Shown: positions 10,232 through 22,233, numbered from the stretch's first letter. The stretch: 64,000 bases of DNA from Pyrus communis (GCF_963583255.1 NW_026908888.1:113779-177778), one strand, 5' to 3'. Translations and numbers: made by a program. Notes: generated by a model not told the origin, from the letters alone.

Positions 10232-12414
10232 CTTTTTCCCGTGCCTCCTTTAAGACTTAGGCACATACATACACACAAAAATCCCTTCCCCCACACTTAT
10301 TTTCTGCAACATATTAATAAAAAGGAATTCAATTAAGTCATGCTCACTATCCTTTAAGAACAAGGGTATAGGAAAGTCCTACTCTAGGCTAGGTAAGGGG
10401 TGATGTGGGTTAACAAAGAATAAAGGCTAAACGAGGCTCAACGGGGTTAAAACTTACAATAAATACGAAATATGGGAAGTAAGGCTATTTGGTTATGGTG
10501 GCAACTACACAACTTCATCTTGATATATGTTATGCAATTCAATGTCATGCTTTGAATGAAACGGATATAAGTTCTAGCATTTAGTTCTATCATGATACAA
10601 TTGCATTCTAAGTAGTAACCAAGCAAGGAATAATGAGATCATGCAACAACTTTAGAAAACAAAGAATCACAGAAAATAACTCTCCAAAGAAGGTAATGGC
10701 TCGAGTCTCACAGGGTTGTAGCGTTTGTTTGAGTTCCTTCCTTCAAGCATGTTACAAAAACGAATTTTTCTTTTATGATTGCATGTGAAGTCATATATTA
10801 TAACCATAACTAAGCATAAACCAAGAGTAAATCAAACTTTTCTCTATGTTTATAACTCTTTCTAACCGTCATGCAATTATAAACCAAATCCTTAACATTG
10901 TGTTGGAAGGTATCCTAAGATACAAACTCACAAAAACGACTCAAAACACTCTTTTTAGGCTTTTCAAAACAATTTTTCAAATTTTTATGTGCTTTTCGGA
11001 GTTATAAAACAACACACACTAAAATAGTTTTAAAACAGTGAGAAACAACATGTGAAGTGATAGGTGATAAAATCCAACGAATTTGCATCAAATATACTTA
11101 GTTACCCCCCCACACTTAAATCAAACATTGTCCTCAATGTTTTAAGCATAGATTCACACAAAGCATAAGTAAATACACAAAAAGCACTTAAACATACTAA
11201 ACATGGCAAAATGTAATTAACAAAGAGAAGAGTTTAGGGACGCAAATCTGGTTATGGAGTGTAAATTCCATCTTCTCTTTGTTGATTGCAATGAGGCTTG
11301 ATCTTGATGATCCACAGGCTTACTCTCGAACTGGTTTCCGCCCATCATTGATTTTCCTTTGTGCTACTGGGCTGGAGGATTCTTTTGGTCTTCCCCGAAG
11401 GTCTGAGCTTATCCCTTTTGTCTGTTTCTTTGTTCAATCTGTGCAGGAGTGGTCCCTTCTCTGGAAGTGTATCAACCGTTGAAGATGACTACTCGAGAGC
11501 AACGCTAGGTAAGCAATCAGGAATAGGTTCCAGGCAGTTGGCTCCAGATCGGAAGACTGACTCCAAGTGCCGGCTGATTGCTTCTTTCACTTTGCCATGC
11601 GAGTAAGAACAAGGACAAAGAAAAAGACAGGGAGAGAGCATGATATGAGATACTTTTGCTTTTGACCTTGATGATATGAGATACCTTTGCTTTTGAAGAA
11701 GCGGTGAAGGAATCAGCGCATGTATTTCCTCCTGGGTCATATGTACTCCAGGTATCTGGTATCATCTTTGGGGAAGAAGAAAATTTTGAGTAATTCAAAA
11801 GGCTTTGCTGGGAGTGCGCCCTCAGAGGTGAGAGAGAGTTGGGCATTTTTCTTCAGGTTTACCCTGCCATAAAAGACGAAGGTCGACATATATAGAGATA
11901 ATATCAAGTGGTGGTACTTTTTACCTTCGTCGACAAACGTTTTGATCCCGCAAATCCGGCTTTTTGAAATAATGGCGCCTCTTCGATCTCTGAACACGCC
12001 TCTTCGATTTCTGAGCAGGCGCCCCTTCGAGTGCTGAACGACACGTGGTAGTGCAGATGCGGCTCCTTTTGACAAAGCTGCACGCGTCTTCTGAAAAGCT
12101 GAGAAAGTGTCGCCGAACTTTGCGCTTGTCGGCTAAAGACGTGTAATTGAGATGATGGCCTCCACGTGTTATCAGCTTTGTCAGATATCTTTTGACAAAG
12201 CTGAACGCGTTTTCTGAAAAACCGCGAAAGCGTCGTCGAAATTTGCGGAGGAAAATCCGGATCTCTGAATCGGTGGACGCGTCGCCATGGCTTTTTATGG
12301 AGCTATCGATCACCCCAACAAATACACTCTGAAGAAATCCCATTCTTGAAAAATCGACTCCGGCCCTTTGAGAATTAACTCCAACCACCCCTTCTTTCTG
12401 AACACTTTTGAAAA
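9417..12414. other. Non-coding internal region between 3' LTR and antisense ORF
   Basis: No credible sense gene; in particular no env-like ORF. It contains a T-rich run (about 10190-10232), a copy of the G-rich module (reverse complement of TTTGATTTAAGTGTGGGGGG, about 11105-11130), and, from about 11220, sequence that also lies upstream of the antisense ORF in the second element (38870-40200). Frames on the minus strand at 11517-12427 are shadows of this shared upstream sequence. Confidence 0.7.
11887..12250 (+). promoter_or_regulatory. Candidate promoter/leader of the antisense ORF
   Basis: Upstream of the ATG at 12415 are a TATA-like CATATATAGAGA (11887-11898), two G-boxes CACGTG (12042-12047 and 12163-12168), and two roughly 60-bp direct repeats, starting at 12066 and 12189 and both beginning CTTTTGACAAAGCTG. 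Between 11960 and 12035 there are three related copies of a CCTCTTCGATTTCTGA-type motif. The second element keeps the same layout in reverse. Promoter function is inferred. Confidence 0.4.
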
Positions 12415-13107
12415 ATGGCAAACTCATCGAACCTTAGCTTGGAATTGAGCTTTAGCAGTGATACGGGCGCGCCGCGTCAAGGTAACGTATGGCGCCCTTC
12501 TTTCTTTTCTTCTAACGGTCCTCTCACAGGTGAAGACTCCGTGATGCAGGACGCCACAACAGCTACAATAGTAGCTAGGAACCTCCTCACTCCGAAAGAT
12601 AGTAGGCTGCTGTCAGGACGGTCCGATGAGCTGGCCGTTCAAGAGTCCCTCGCACTTAGTGTTCAGTGTGCGAGTTCTGTGTCCAACATGGGCCAACGCC
12701 TGCTTGCCCGCTCCCGTCAGGTGGAATCATTGATGGCAGAAGTGGAAAGTCTCAAGCAGGAGATCCAGCAGCTGAAGTATGAGAATAGAAGTTTGCACGT
12801 GCTTGCAAACAACTATTCGACGGGCATGAAGAGGAAGCTTGATGAGCTGCAAGAGTCTGAAGGTCGGATTCACAGTGACCGTCAAAGGTTCTCGTCTTTC
12901 CTCCAGAGGCAACTTTTTCCTGGCTCATCCAGCGCTTGGCCAAGTATTGAGGCCTGGAATGCTCTATCTTCGATGCCTTCTGCTCCTATGCCTTCTGTTC
13001 CAACGCCTTCTGTTCCTACGCCTTCCGCTCCGATGCCTTCTGCTCCTACGCCTTCCGCTTCAAGAGTAAAGCCACGTAGTGGGGCCTCAAGCAAACACCC
13101 TTTGTGA
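12415..13107 (+). CDS. Antisense accessory ORF: coiled-coil protein with Pro/Ser/Met repeat tail (230 aa)
   Basis: I do not recognise a named family. Residues 1-60 are Ser/Asn-rich. Residues about 95-160 are heptad-rich and charged (SRQVESLMAEVESLKQEIQ, then MKRKLDELQESEGRIHSD), strongly suggesting a coiled coil. Residues about 187-215 repeat PSAPM/PSVPT five-residue units, and the C-terminus is basic. No signal peptide or membrane segment is visible. The ATG context (AAAAATGGC) is favourable. It lies antisense between pol and the 3' LTR, convergent with pol. The second element has an intact copy (38177-38869) differing at about 12 of 230 residues, and a broken one is at 720-1133. Keeping the frame open in two elements suggests it is real; function is unknown. 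Confidence 0.7.
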   Translation: MANSSNLSLELSFSSDTGAPRQGNVWRPSFFSSNGPLTGEDSVMQDATTATIVARNLLTPKDSRLLSGRSDELAVQESLALSVQCASSVSNMGQRLLARSRQVESLMAEVESLKQEIQQLKYENRSLHVLANNYSTGMKRKLDELQESEGRIHSDRQRFSSFLQRQLFPGSSSAWPSIEAWNALSSMPSAPMPSVPTPSVPTPSAPMPSAPTPSASRVKPRSGASSKHPL

Positions 13108-13301
13108 AGCACCATCTTTCTTTGTTTAGCAGTGCCTATCAATAAATCAAACATTTTCTCAATGTTACAATCATAGACTCACATAATTAATAAACAAACA
13201 AACAATAACAACTAAACAACCTAAGTAGCGCTAAGACACAAACAAACACCAAAATGACTCAAATGACTCTAAAAACACATATTTTTGGGTTTTTCAAAAG
13301 A

Positions 13302-13339
<38 letters not shown>

Positions 13340-13709
13340 TTTTTTTTTTTATCAAATTTTCGAAGTTTTATACCAAGACACTATAAAACACTCTAAAAAC
13401 GCTTAAAACAGCAAGAAACAACATTCTAAGTGATAGGTGAATAAATCCCACGAAATTCATGCAAATACAAATTGTTTACCCCCCCACACTTAAATCAAAC
13501 CTTGTCCTCAATGTTTTAAGCAGAAAGTCACAACAGAGCAAGCAAATAAACAAATACGAGAAAGAAAGCAAAGTAAGGCAGTAAAGAAAAAGAAAGGAAT
13601 AAAAATAAGTCTCTTAAAGGGGTTTTCCAAGTTCTTCTCTATTCGGATGCATGGGTTGCCTCCCAAGTAGCGCTTTCTTTTACGTCTTGCAGCCGGACGG
13701 TACCTCCGT
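13108..13709. other. Spacer between antisense ORF and pol with G-rich module
   Basis: A degenerate module copy lies near 13140-13185, a T-run at about 13305-13350, and a full module copy at about 13475-13530 (minus strand: AAACATTGAGGACAAGGTTT then AAGTGTGGGGGGG). No coding sequence seen. Confidence 0.7.
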
Positions 13710-16700
13710 TTAAGCTTGACTAGGTTCCACGGCATGGAGGGGTACCTCCTCCACGACATGCTCCTCAAACATCTCGTAATAGGGCTTCAATCGATGCCCA
13801 TTCACTTTGAATTCTTGCTGCGTCCTTGAACTTTTGATTTGCACTGCACCATGAGGGAAAACATTAGTAACAACAAACGGGCCAATCCATTTAGAACGCA
13901 ACTTACCAGGAAACAACCGTAGGCGAGAGTTGAAAAGTAACACTTTCTGCCCAACTGTGAAGGTCTTGGTTCGAATCATTTTATCATGGAATGCTTTGGT
14001 CTTGGTTTTGTACATCCGGGCATTCTCATAGGCTTCATTCCGAATCTCCTCAAGTTCATTCAATTGGAGCTTCCTATGAACTCCCGCTGCATCTATGTCC
14101 ATGTTGAAAATCTTCACGGCCCAATGTGCCTTGTGCTCTAACTCTACGGGCAAATGACATGGCTTACCATAGACGAGCCGAAAAGGTGACATCCCAATGG
14201 GTGTTTTGTATGCCGTACGATATGCCCACAGTGCATCATCTAAACGTAAGCTCCAATCCCTCCTTGTTGGTCCAACGGTCTTCTCCAAAATTTGTTTGAT
14301 TTCTCGGTTAGACACCTCGGCTTGGCCATTTGTTTGAGGATGGTAAGGTGTGGAGACCTTATGGTTGACATGGTACTTTCTTAGCAACGCCTCAATGGTC
14401 CGATTGCAAAAGTGAGACCCTCCATCACTTATGATTACTCTCGGCATTCCAAACCTAGCAAAAATGTTAGTTTTCACGAAATCTGCAACCACCTTAGAAT
14501 CGTTAGTACGGGTGGCTTTTGCTTCCACCCATTTAGAAACATAATCAACGGCTAGCAAGATATAAGTGAAACCATAAGATGGAGGGAAAGGGCCCATGAA
14601 ATCAATGCCCCAAACATCAAAAATTTCAACATTAAAGACAGGGGTTTGCGGCATTTGGTCCTTGGTACCTATGTTACCCATTCGTTGGCAACGATCACAA
14701 GACATACAAAAGGTTCTAGCATCCCTAAATATAGTCGGCCAATAAAAACCACACTCTAAAACCTTGAGGGCAGTGCGTTGTGTGCCAAAATGACCACCAC
14801 ATGCATATGTGTGACAAAAGCTTAGAATTGAGTGAAATTCAGAATCATGCACACATCTACGTACAATTTGATCTGAGCAATACTTCCACAAATAAGGGTC
14901 ATCCCAAACATAGAAACGTGCATCATTTTTAAGCTTATCACGTTGGTGCTTGTTTAGTTCATTTGGAATTTGTTTAGCCACCAAGTAATTCACTAAATCT
15001 GCATACCATGGTTCACTTACCTCAATGGAAAGCAGCTGCTCATCGGGAAAAGTTTCAGGGATAGGTACGGCATGTTCATGCTCCTCGTGGATCATTCGGC
15101 TTAAATGGTCAGCCACTACATTCTCGCTTCCTTTCTTATCCCGGATTTCAATATCAAATTCTTGAAGAAGAAGAATCCAACGGATAAGCCTCGGCTTTGC
15201 TTCCTTTTTCGTGAGCAAGTACCTCAAAGCTGCATGATCAGAATAAACGATTACTTTAGTACCAATTAAATATGAACGGAATTTATCTAAAGCAAAAACC
15301 ACAGCTAGAAGTTCTTTTTCCGTCGTGGAGTAGTTCAATTGGGCATCATTGAGAGTCCGAGAGGCATAGTATATGACATGCGGCCGCTTGTCTCTTCTTT
15401 GTCCTAGAACAGCTCCTAATGCATAGTCGGATGCATCGCACATGAGCTCGAACGGAAGGCTCCAATCTGGAGGTACAATAATGGGGGCCGAGACTAGCTT
15501 CTCCTTGAGTTGGTTAAATGCCGAATTACACTCTCCATCAAACTTGAATGGCACATCTTTTTGAAGCAATCGGCAAAGAGGGTTGGACATCTTGGAGAAG
15601 TCCTTGATAAAACGCCTATAGAACCCTGCATGGCCAAGAAACGAACGTACCTCTCTAACCGAAGTAGGAGAGGGTAAGTGACGTACAAGGTCTATTTTTG
15701 ATTTATCTACTTCAATTCCTTTTTCTGAAACAATATGTCCTAAAACTATACCTTGTTTCACCATAAAGTGACATTTCTCCCAATTCAAGACAAGGTTAGT
15801 TTCAACACATCGTTTCAAAATTAAGGTCAGATTATCCAAGCAATTATCAAATGAACTCCCAAATACACTGAAATCATCCATGAAAACCTCAATGATCTTT
15901 TCAACAAAATCGGAAAATATACTTACCATACACCTTTGGAAAGTGGCCGGTGCGTTGCATAAGCCAAATGGCATGCGACGATAAGCAAATGTTCCAAAGG
16001 GACATGTGAATGTGGTCTTCTCTTGATCATCCGGGGCTATCACAATTTGGTTATATCCAGAGTATCCATCAAGAAAACAGTAAAAGGCATGACCGGCTAA
16101 CCTTTCGAGCATCTGGTCGATGAATGGCAAAGGAAAGTGATTTTTCCTAGTCATGGCATTTAGCTTCCGGTAATCGATACATACTCGCCATCCAGTCTGA
16201 ATGCGTGTAGGCACGAGCTCATTCTCATCATTCTTGATAACAGTTACTCCGGACTTCTTGGGAACGACTTGAACTGGAGAGACCCAACGGCTATCGGAGA
16301 TAGGGTAGATCACTCCGCAATCCAAAAGCTTGATTATTTCCTTCTTCACCACTTCCATCATCGGAGGGTTGAGACGGCGTTGAGCCTCTCGGGATGGCTT
16401 AGTCCCCTCCTCAAGAAGTATACGGTGCATGCATGTGGTAGGGCTTATTCCTTTAATGTCGGCCAAAGTCCACCCTATGGCCGTTTTGTGCTCTCGCAGC
16501 ACCCTCTCAAGCTTCTCCTCCTCCATTGCCGTGAGACTTGATGAAATGATGACGGGCAATGTTTCGCCTTTTCCCAAAAACACATACTTCAAATGGTCCG
16601 GCAACGGCTTAAGTTCAAGCGATGGTGCCTGAACAACAGAAGGTAGCATCTTAGTGGAAACTGAATTTGAAAGTGAGAGTGGAACCTTACCATATTGTTG

Positions 16701-19223
16701 TGGTAATGACTCAAGGGCTGCCACAACCTCAATTATTTCTTCACTAGAACCCATTGCAAAGAATTCCTCCTCCTTGCCGTGGCCTTGCATTGGCCCAAAT
16801 CCTTCATTTTTGCGCTCTATGGCCTTAGTGATGGTTGTTTCCAGGGCGTCCTCATTCAATTCTTCAAGGTATACCTGCGCCAAAGAATCGATAACATCAA
16901 TGGAAAAACAAGAATGGTCATCAACGGGATATCTCATAGTTTCAGAAATATTAAAATCAATCACTTCCCCATCGAATTCCATTGTCAAGGTGCCTTTGTA
17001 TACATCAATCTTCGTTCGGGCCGTCTTCATGAATGGCCTACCAAGGAGAATCGGCAAAGATGTAGAATGGGCTGAATCCTCCATGTCTAGGACGTAGAAA
17101 TCAGCCGGAAAAATTAAATGGTTCACCTGCACAAGCACATCTTCCAAAACTCCTTTTGGATACGCGTTAGAACGATCGGCCAATTGTATAATTACACCAT
17201 CTTGTTTTAATTCACCCAAATTCATAGATGCATAAATCGAATAAGGCATGACATTTATGGATGCACCTAAATCAAGCATGGCATGTTCAAAACGATTATG
17301 TCCAATCACACAAGGAATCGTGAAACTACCGGGGTCTTTGCACTTGGTAGGCAGTTTACGTTGCAAAACAGCGGACACATTCTCGCTTACCTTCACTACC
17401 TCTTTGTTTGCCCTTCTTCTCTTTGTATTGCATAGGTCCTTGAGGAATTTAGCATACTTTGGAACCTGTTTGATTGCATCGAGAAGTGGTATGTTCACTT
17501 GCACCTTCCGGAACGTTTCAAGAATGTCCTTCTCGCTTTCTTCCTTTTTTTCTTGCATGAACCTACGAGGAAAAGGTACATTGGGCAGATTAGGGCGTGA
17601 AGTACATGAATTTGAACTTAAATTACCTGATTTGGCCGAGTTAGGGTGATCTGCCTCAGGTTGTGTCTTCTCTTCATCTACTTTCTGGGCAGATGTGGGA
17701 TTGTTTGGCTCGGTCCCAACTTCTTTTCCACCCCTTAGGGTGATGGCCTTGGCGGATTCGAATCCTCCCTTTGGATTGACTGTGGTTGAGCTAGGAAGCT
17801 TTCCTTGCTCTCTAATCTGTCCAAGGAACTCAGAAATCTGCCCTATTTGTTTCTTCATATCCATCATCTCCTTCTCGTTATTTTCTATCCGGTTGTTTTG
17901 ATTTTGCAACCCCTGCGAAATAGAGGTTAGTAATTGCATAGCTTGATTACTTTCCAAAGACGTACCTGAATGAGATGATGCCGAAGGTTGTTGGGATTGT
18001 TGGGGTGCATACGGCTTGGAATAAAAACCAGGGGGGTTTGGCCTAAATCCTCCTTGTTGGGCAGCTTGTTGTGGCTCCCTCCATTTGAAGTTTGGATGGT
18101 CCCTCCATCCGGCATTGTAAGTGTTCGAGTATGGGTTGTTTTGATTTTGTCCTTGGAAACCAATTGCATTGGCAGATTCCCACCCACCATTCTCGATTAG
18201 TTGAGGGCACTTGTCGGATGGATGCCCTTGAATTGAGCACACGCCACAGACTTGGTGTTCTTGTGCTTTTGGACCAATCACAACCTGAGAAACAAGAGAA
18301 GTAAGATTAGCAAGTTGTGATTGAATTTCAGAAATAGCACTCACCTCATTTACACTTTGTTGCCGTGGGGCTTCCCTTTGGCCCACTCCTTCATATTGTT
18401 GAGCGTTGAGCGCTCGGTTGGCTATGAGAACCTTGGCATCCCTTGGTGTTTTGTCCACCAATGCTCCTCCCGCTGATGCATCAAGCATTTGACGTTCGAT
18501 AGGAAGGAGGCCCTCATAGAAATATTGAAGGAGAAGTTCCTCCTTCATTTGATGTTGAGGACATGAAGCTACAAGGCCCTTGAAGCGCTCATAATAAGCC
18601 GGGAATGTCTCACCATGATTCTGTTGAATACCACTAATTTTCTTCCGTAGGAGAATCACTCTCGAAGTAGGGAAGAATTTCTCCAAGAAAGCACGCTTCA
18701 TACTCTCCCACGAAGTCACAGTTCCCGGGGCTAGTTCGTAGAGCCAATCTTTGGCCTTGTCCATAAGTGAAAATGGAAAGGCCTTCATCTTCAATATACT
18801 CCCATCCACATTGACGGGGGTCATGCTCGAACAAACCACCTCGAACTCCTTCAAGTGTTTGTTGGGGTCATCCATAGACAAGCCATGGAACTTCGGAATA
18901 TGGTGTAACAAACTGGATTTGAGTTCAAATTCATCGGTCTTGCCTTGGGCAGCCGTGGGGTATTGGATACAAAGAGGCAATGCATTATCCAGACCCGAGG
19001 CCGAAAGCTCCTTGATGGTTCTATTATCTGCTGCCATGGCTTGTTCTTCTTCAAAAATTTGATCCGTGGGCTTTTCTTCTACACCTACTTCGTCTTCTTC
19101 AAGCCCAGGTTGTGGTGGAGGTTGTGGTGGCTCTTGTTGACTCCTCGTTCTCCTCAAAGTGCGTTCAAAATCACCGTCAAAGTCGGAGATGTTCTCTATA
19201 ATAGGCCGAGAGCTACGAGTCAT
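13710..19223 (-). CDS. Athila-type gag-pol polyprotein, intact, 1837 aa
   Basis: A single uninterrupted frame encodes the particle and replication proteins. Domain order: gag (about 100-290); CCHC zinc knuckle at about 326-339 ([14 protein letters not shown]); aspartic protease with DLGAS at about 651-655; reverse transcriptase (about 940-1190) with FMDD at about 1114-1117; RNase H (about 1255-1380; [21 protein letters not shown]); integrase with H1471/H1478/C1506/C1509 zinc site and catalytic D1541, D1600, E1636 (35 residues between the last two). There is no chromodomain. RT and integrase signatures ([20 protein letters not shown]) match the Athila lineage. The ATG at 19223 lies about 110 bases after the primer site. 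All catalytic residues are present. Confidence 0.95.
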   Translation of the reverse strand: MTRSSRPIIENISDFDGDFERTLRRTRSQQEPPQPPPQPGLEEDEVGVEEKPTDQIFEEEQAMAADNRTIKELSASGLDNALPLCIQYPTAAQGKTDEFELKSSLLHHIPKFHGLSMDDPNKHLKEFEVVCSSMTPVNVDGSILKMKAFPFSLMDKAKDWLYELAPGTVTSWESMKRAFLEKFFPTSRVILLRKKISGIQQNHGETFPAYYERFKGLVASCPQHQMKEELLLQYFYEGLLPIERQMLDASAGGALVDKTPRDAKVLIANRALNAQQYEGVGQREAPRQQSVNEVSAISEIQSQLANLTSLVSQVVIGPKAQEHQVCGVCSIQGHPSDKCPQLIENGGWESANAIGFQGQNQNNPYSNTYNAGWRDHPNFKWREPQQAAQQGGFRPNPPGFYSKPYAPQQSQQPSASSHSGTSLESNQAMQLLTSISQGLQNQNNRIENNEKEMMDMKKQIGQISEFLGQIREQGKLPSSTTVNPKGGFESAKAITLRGGKEVGTEPNNPTSAQKVDEEKTQPEADHPNSAKSGNLSSNSCTSRPNLPNVPFPRRFMQEKKEESEKDILETFRKVQVNIPLLDAIKQVPKYAKFLKDLCNTKRRRANKEVVKVSENVSAVLQRKLPTKCKDPGSFTIPCVIGHNRFEHAMLDLGASINVMPYSIYASMNLGELKQDGVIIQLADRSNAYPKGVLEDVLVQVNHLIFPADFYVLDMEDSAHSTSLPILLGRPFMKTARTKIDVYKGTLTMEFDGEVIDFNISETMRYPVDDHSCFSIDVIDSLAQVYLEELNEDALETTITKAIERKNEGFGPMQGHGKEEEFFAMGSSEEIIEVVAALESLPQQYGKVPLSLSNSVSTKMLPSVVQAPSLELKPLPDHLKYVFLGKGETLPVIISSSLTAMEEEKLERVLREHKTAIGWTLADIKGISPTTCMHRILLEEGTKPSREAQRRLNPPMMEVVKKEIIKLLDCGVIYPISDSRWVSPVQVVPKKSGVTVIKNDENELVPTRIQTGWRVCIDYRKLNAMTRKNHFPLPFIDQMLERLAGHAFYCFLDGYSGYNQIVIAPDDQEKTTFTCPFGTFAYRRMPFGLCNAPATFQRCMVSIFSDFVEKIIEVFMDDFSVFGSSFDNCLDNLTLILKRCVETNLVLNWEKCHFMVKQGIVLGHIVSEKGIEVDKSKIDLVRHLPSPTSVREVRSFLGHAGFYRRFIKDFSKMSNPLCRLLQKDVPFKFDGECNSAFNQLKEKLVSAPIIVPPDWSLPFELMCDASDYALGAVLGQRRDKRPHVIYYASRTLNDAQLNYSTTEKELLAVVFALDKFRSYLIGTKVIVYSDHAALRYLLTKKEAKPRLIRWILLLQEFDIEIRDKKGSENVVADHLSRMIHEEHEHAVPIPETFPDEQLLSIEVSEPWYADLVNYLVAKQIPNELNKHQRDKLKNDARFYVWDDPYLWKYCSDQIVRRCVHDSEFHSILSFCHTYACGGHFGTQRTALKVLECGFYWPTIFRDARTFCMSCDRCQRMGNIGTKDQMPQTPVFNVEIFDVWGIDFMGPFPPSYGFTYILLAVDYVSKWVEAKATRTNDSKVVADFVKTNIFARFGMPRVIISDGGSHFCNRTIEALLRKYHVNHKVSTPYHPQTNGQAEVSNREIKQILEKTVGPTRRDWSLRLDDALWAYRTAYKTPIGMSPFRLVYGKPCHLPVELEHKAHWAVKIFNMDIDAAGVHRKLQLNELEEIRNEAYENARMYKTKTKAFHDKMIRTKTFTVGQKVLLFNSRLRLFPGKLRSKWIGPFVVTNVFPHGAVQIKSSRTQQEFKVNGHRLKPYYEMFEEHVVEEVPLHAVEPSQA

Positions 19224-19333
19224 ACACAGTACCTAAAAAAAAAACAAGGAAACAAACAAACTAAGAATTTGAAATAAGAATGCACGAAAAACAAAATATA
19301 AAAATAAAGACAAAGGATTAGCAAAGTTGCTAA

Positions 19334-19351
19334 TCCCCGGCAACGGCGCCA
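19334..19351 (-). other. Primer binding site, tRNA-Asp type
   Basis: On the minus strand TGGCGCCGTTGCCGGGGA starts five bases after the 5' LTR end. It fits the tRNA-Asp primer site usual in Athila elements. Confidence 0.85.
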
Positions 19352-19356
19352 AAATT

Positions 19357-21597
19357 TGATGCGAGAATTACTTGACACTCAAATTAAACCCTCGTTTGAC
19401 AATTGTAGTAGAATGGATAAGTGAGGGATCGTTCTAGACCGGGGATTAGGAGGGCTTGCTAAAACCTTCTAAATTGACTTAAAAACATAAAAACTAAATT
19501 AAAATACTCTTAACAAGACTACTATGACTCAGAATGGCTTTGAAAAACTCAAATTGTCTAAAACAATCAAATTGACTCAAAATAGAAGCTAGAACTTGAT
19601 TTAGACGAATTTGCAATTGTTTATGACTCCAAAAGCTTAAAGATACAAAAATAAAACAAATACGAATGATTAAGACTTAACAAAATAGGGGGGGAATTGT
19701 GGTTGGACGATATTAAATTAAAAAGACAGAATATAATTAAAGGCAAAATGTAAATATGAATGTGATAAAAATATGGATGATGGAATAGCCAAGGGGTTCT
19801 TCTCCACACATGTTACACTTGCAAACAAAATTGATTCTCAGTTGGTCTTTCGATAAGTTGTGAAACTCAATGCTCCAAGTTAATTAGATCCGCTTAGATT
19901 AACTTTCAGATTTCCCTAAATTCGTTGGATTGAATGGAATACGCATTACAACCAAATTATTCTTAATCAAAGTCCCTAACTATGGAATACGCATGATAGA
20001 GACATTTAACCAAGATCATTAAGTTCAACGGAAATCATAAACATCGACGAGGCATTCGTTACTATGGAATACGCATGAAACTTATGCCAAGAATTCGTTT
20101 AACGCGATTGTTTATAAGCAACCTCTACTACTTGTGAATATAAGTTCATAACGATTAGGTGAAATTCACTTATATTCTAGCGTCATATTTATGCATGAAA
20201 ATTAAGCTTGCAATCTCAATGAACATACATAAATAAGTTATCAATCAAACAGTTAAACGAATTGAATCCACAACTTATGAAATTCCAACCAAACGTAATC
20301 AATTCAAAATGCAAATATAAACATAGTTTCGAATCACCCCCTAGCTAAAGGGGGTTTAGTTCCTCATAACTTTGAAATCAAAGAAACACCTAAACATTCC
20401 AACAACTCAAACGTGAATTGTATGAACGTTTAGGCACTCTTCTCTTCCCTTCTCATACGTACAAAACAAAGAGAATTAAATTTAAACTTTGAAATCAAAG
20501 AAACACCTAAACATTCCAACAACTCAAACTTGAATTGTATGAACGTTTAAGCACTCTTTTCTTCCTCGTTGTTGTAGCACAAGGTCTAAGGTGAGCTTTG
20601 GGGATTATGTGAAGTGTTTTGGAGGGATGGGAAGTGGTTGGATAGTGGCTGCAATGAAGGAGAAAAACTGCACAGAAAATGGAAGTGTTTGTAACTGAAA
20701 ATGTGTATGGAAGAGTGAATGAATTTTGAGGAGTGTTGGATGCTTATTTATAGGTGAAATGGGGGAACAAAAGAGGGAATATTGCAGCTAGGAGGGGATG
20801 AATGATTATGGGTGCATGTGTTTGGAATAATGAAGGGGGAATGTATGTAATAAAACAACTAGGAAAAGTTATGGAAAGTTGGAAATGGGAGTGGGAACTC
20901 ACGGCATTGTTGGGTTGTTTATGGGAGAATAAATGTATGATAATGGCTAAATAATTAAAGGGAATGAATGGGAGTGACACTAGGTTGGTTATGCATGTGA
21001 ATGCAAGGAGGAAAGCTGAAAATGCAAGGGAAGCTCACGGCACAATGTTGTTTTGCTTCTTGAAATGCATGTGAATGCATTTGAGTGTAATATGAAAAGA
21101 ATGACTAATTAATGTATGTAGGGTTGATATGCATGTGAATTAGGTTGGAAAGAGGTGGAAGTGGAATGTTATGCAATGATAATGTCTTGTAAAGATGCTA
21201 ATAAATAATGCATGTAGGGTTAGCTAGGTTGGCTTTGTTTGGGTGCATGTATGTTAATGGTGGTTTTGCATGTGAATTGATGGATTGTTTTTGATGGAAT
21301 GGATGGTTCTTTGCATGGCTATAAGGGATAGAATAAGAGAGAATGGGCTAGGCCCTTTGTTTTATGTCCAAAGTGAAAATAAGGCCTTCAAATTCGTCCA
21401 AACTTTGGCTCCATGGATAAGCTATCCAATCCATGCCCAAAAATGCTCCAAATGGCCTCAAAATGCACTTTCTTGCTCCCTAAGCCCTTAGAACCTGAAA
21501 ACACACAAAAGAAGCATAAAGAACTAAAATAACTAAAGAAACATAACGTAAATGTACGAGAACAAGCCATTTAAGTCGCATGAATATGCTCCTATCA
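19357..21597 (-). repeat. 5' LTR of the complete Athila-type element
   Basis: 2241 bp, TG...CA, nearly identical to 7158-9398. It would carry the element's promoter (TATA-like site at 20743-20753, minus strand). Confidence 0.95.
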
Positions 21598-22233
21598 AGA
21601 GGGCCAAACCTTAGTGGTACTGAGGAGCTTATTCGTCGCATGAATCTTCGTGCGGCAATGGATATAAAGAGCCATATTGAGGGGAGGATTTCAAAATGCC
21701 TGTTGGAGGACCTTGTGTTGCTTAAGGAGGATTTGTCGAAGCTTGTTTCTGCAATTGACAATCTTAACGTTGATTCTTCATCCTTGAAGATCAAGATTGT
21801 TGAACTTATGGCCGCCTCAACTGAGTATTCTTCTTTACGTGCTATTTCCTCGAAGAAGTTGAGTCCAGATGTTAGAGCTCACCAGCTTACAGCAATAGAC
21901 TTGTCACTAACCCAAGTCCGGTCTTTTCAGCAAGCTGCTTCGGGAGATTATCACGCCACAGAGACTTCTTTAGCTTCTGTCTAGGTACGTTTAGATACGT
22001 TGATACGAGAGCAAGAATAGCTGGGCATCGAAGCATCACGACTTGAAAGTGTTCTCGGGGAGCAGAGAGCTACACTTTCTCAATGCCAAGAGGAGATTTC
22101 ACGCCTAGAACAAGAGAAAGGCATGGCTATGGAGTTGCCCATCTTGTCTCTCACCGAGGTAGAGACTTTGAAGACTTTGGAAGGCTTGCTTGAAGATCGC
22201 CTCCGTAGTTTTAGGGACATAGTTTTCGAGTAG
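21598..22233 (+). pseudogene. PMD gene, 3' segment
   Basis: The frame continues from 7157 across the site duplication (GPNLSGTEELIRRMNLRAAM) into an alpha-helical, probably coiled-coil C-terminal region ending at TAG 22231-22233. TAG codons also occur near 21982 and 22017, though similar coding sequence (LGIEASRLESVLGEQRATLS) runs on, so both are inactivating mutations. AATAAA at 22289-22294 could serve as the polyadenylation signal. The gene converges on the Tat integrase, ending about 315 bases from it. Confidence 0.7.

Larger units (their letters stand above)
7158..21597 (-). mobile_element. Complete Athila-type Ty3-gypsy retrotransposon, 14440 bp, duplication AGAGG
   Basis: Both LTRs are exactly 2241 bp, and AGAGG flanks both ends (7153-7157, 21598-21602). 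Comparing the LTRs by eye I found only two substitutions (9094 T/21293 G; 9349 A/21548 G). The internal part holds a tRNA-Asp-type primer site, one uninterrupted 1837-codon gag-pol frame, an antisense 230-codon ORF and a polypurine tract. RT and integrase motifs match the Athila/Calypso/Cyclops lineage. No env-like sense ORF follows pol. Everything seen fits a young and possibly still autonomous copy. Confidence 0.95.

Noticed and set aside
12415..13107. Antisense ORF as an env-like gene
   Set aside because: No signal peptide, transmembrane segment or cleavage site, and the wrong strand.
16269..18304. Many frames of 60-150 codons opposite the intact polyprotein
   Set aside because: Shadows of a conserved coding sequence; the same shadows recur opposite the second element's pol at 34238-35066.
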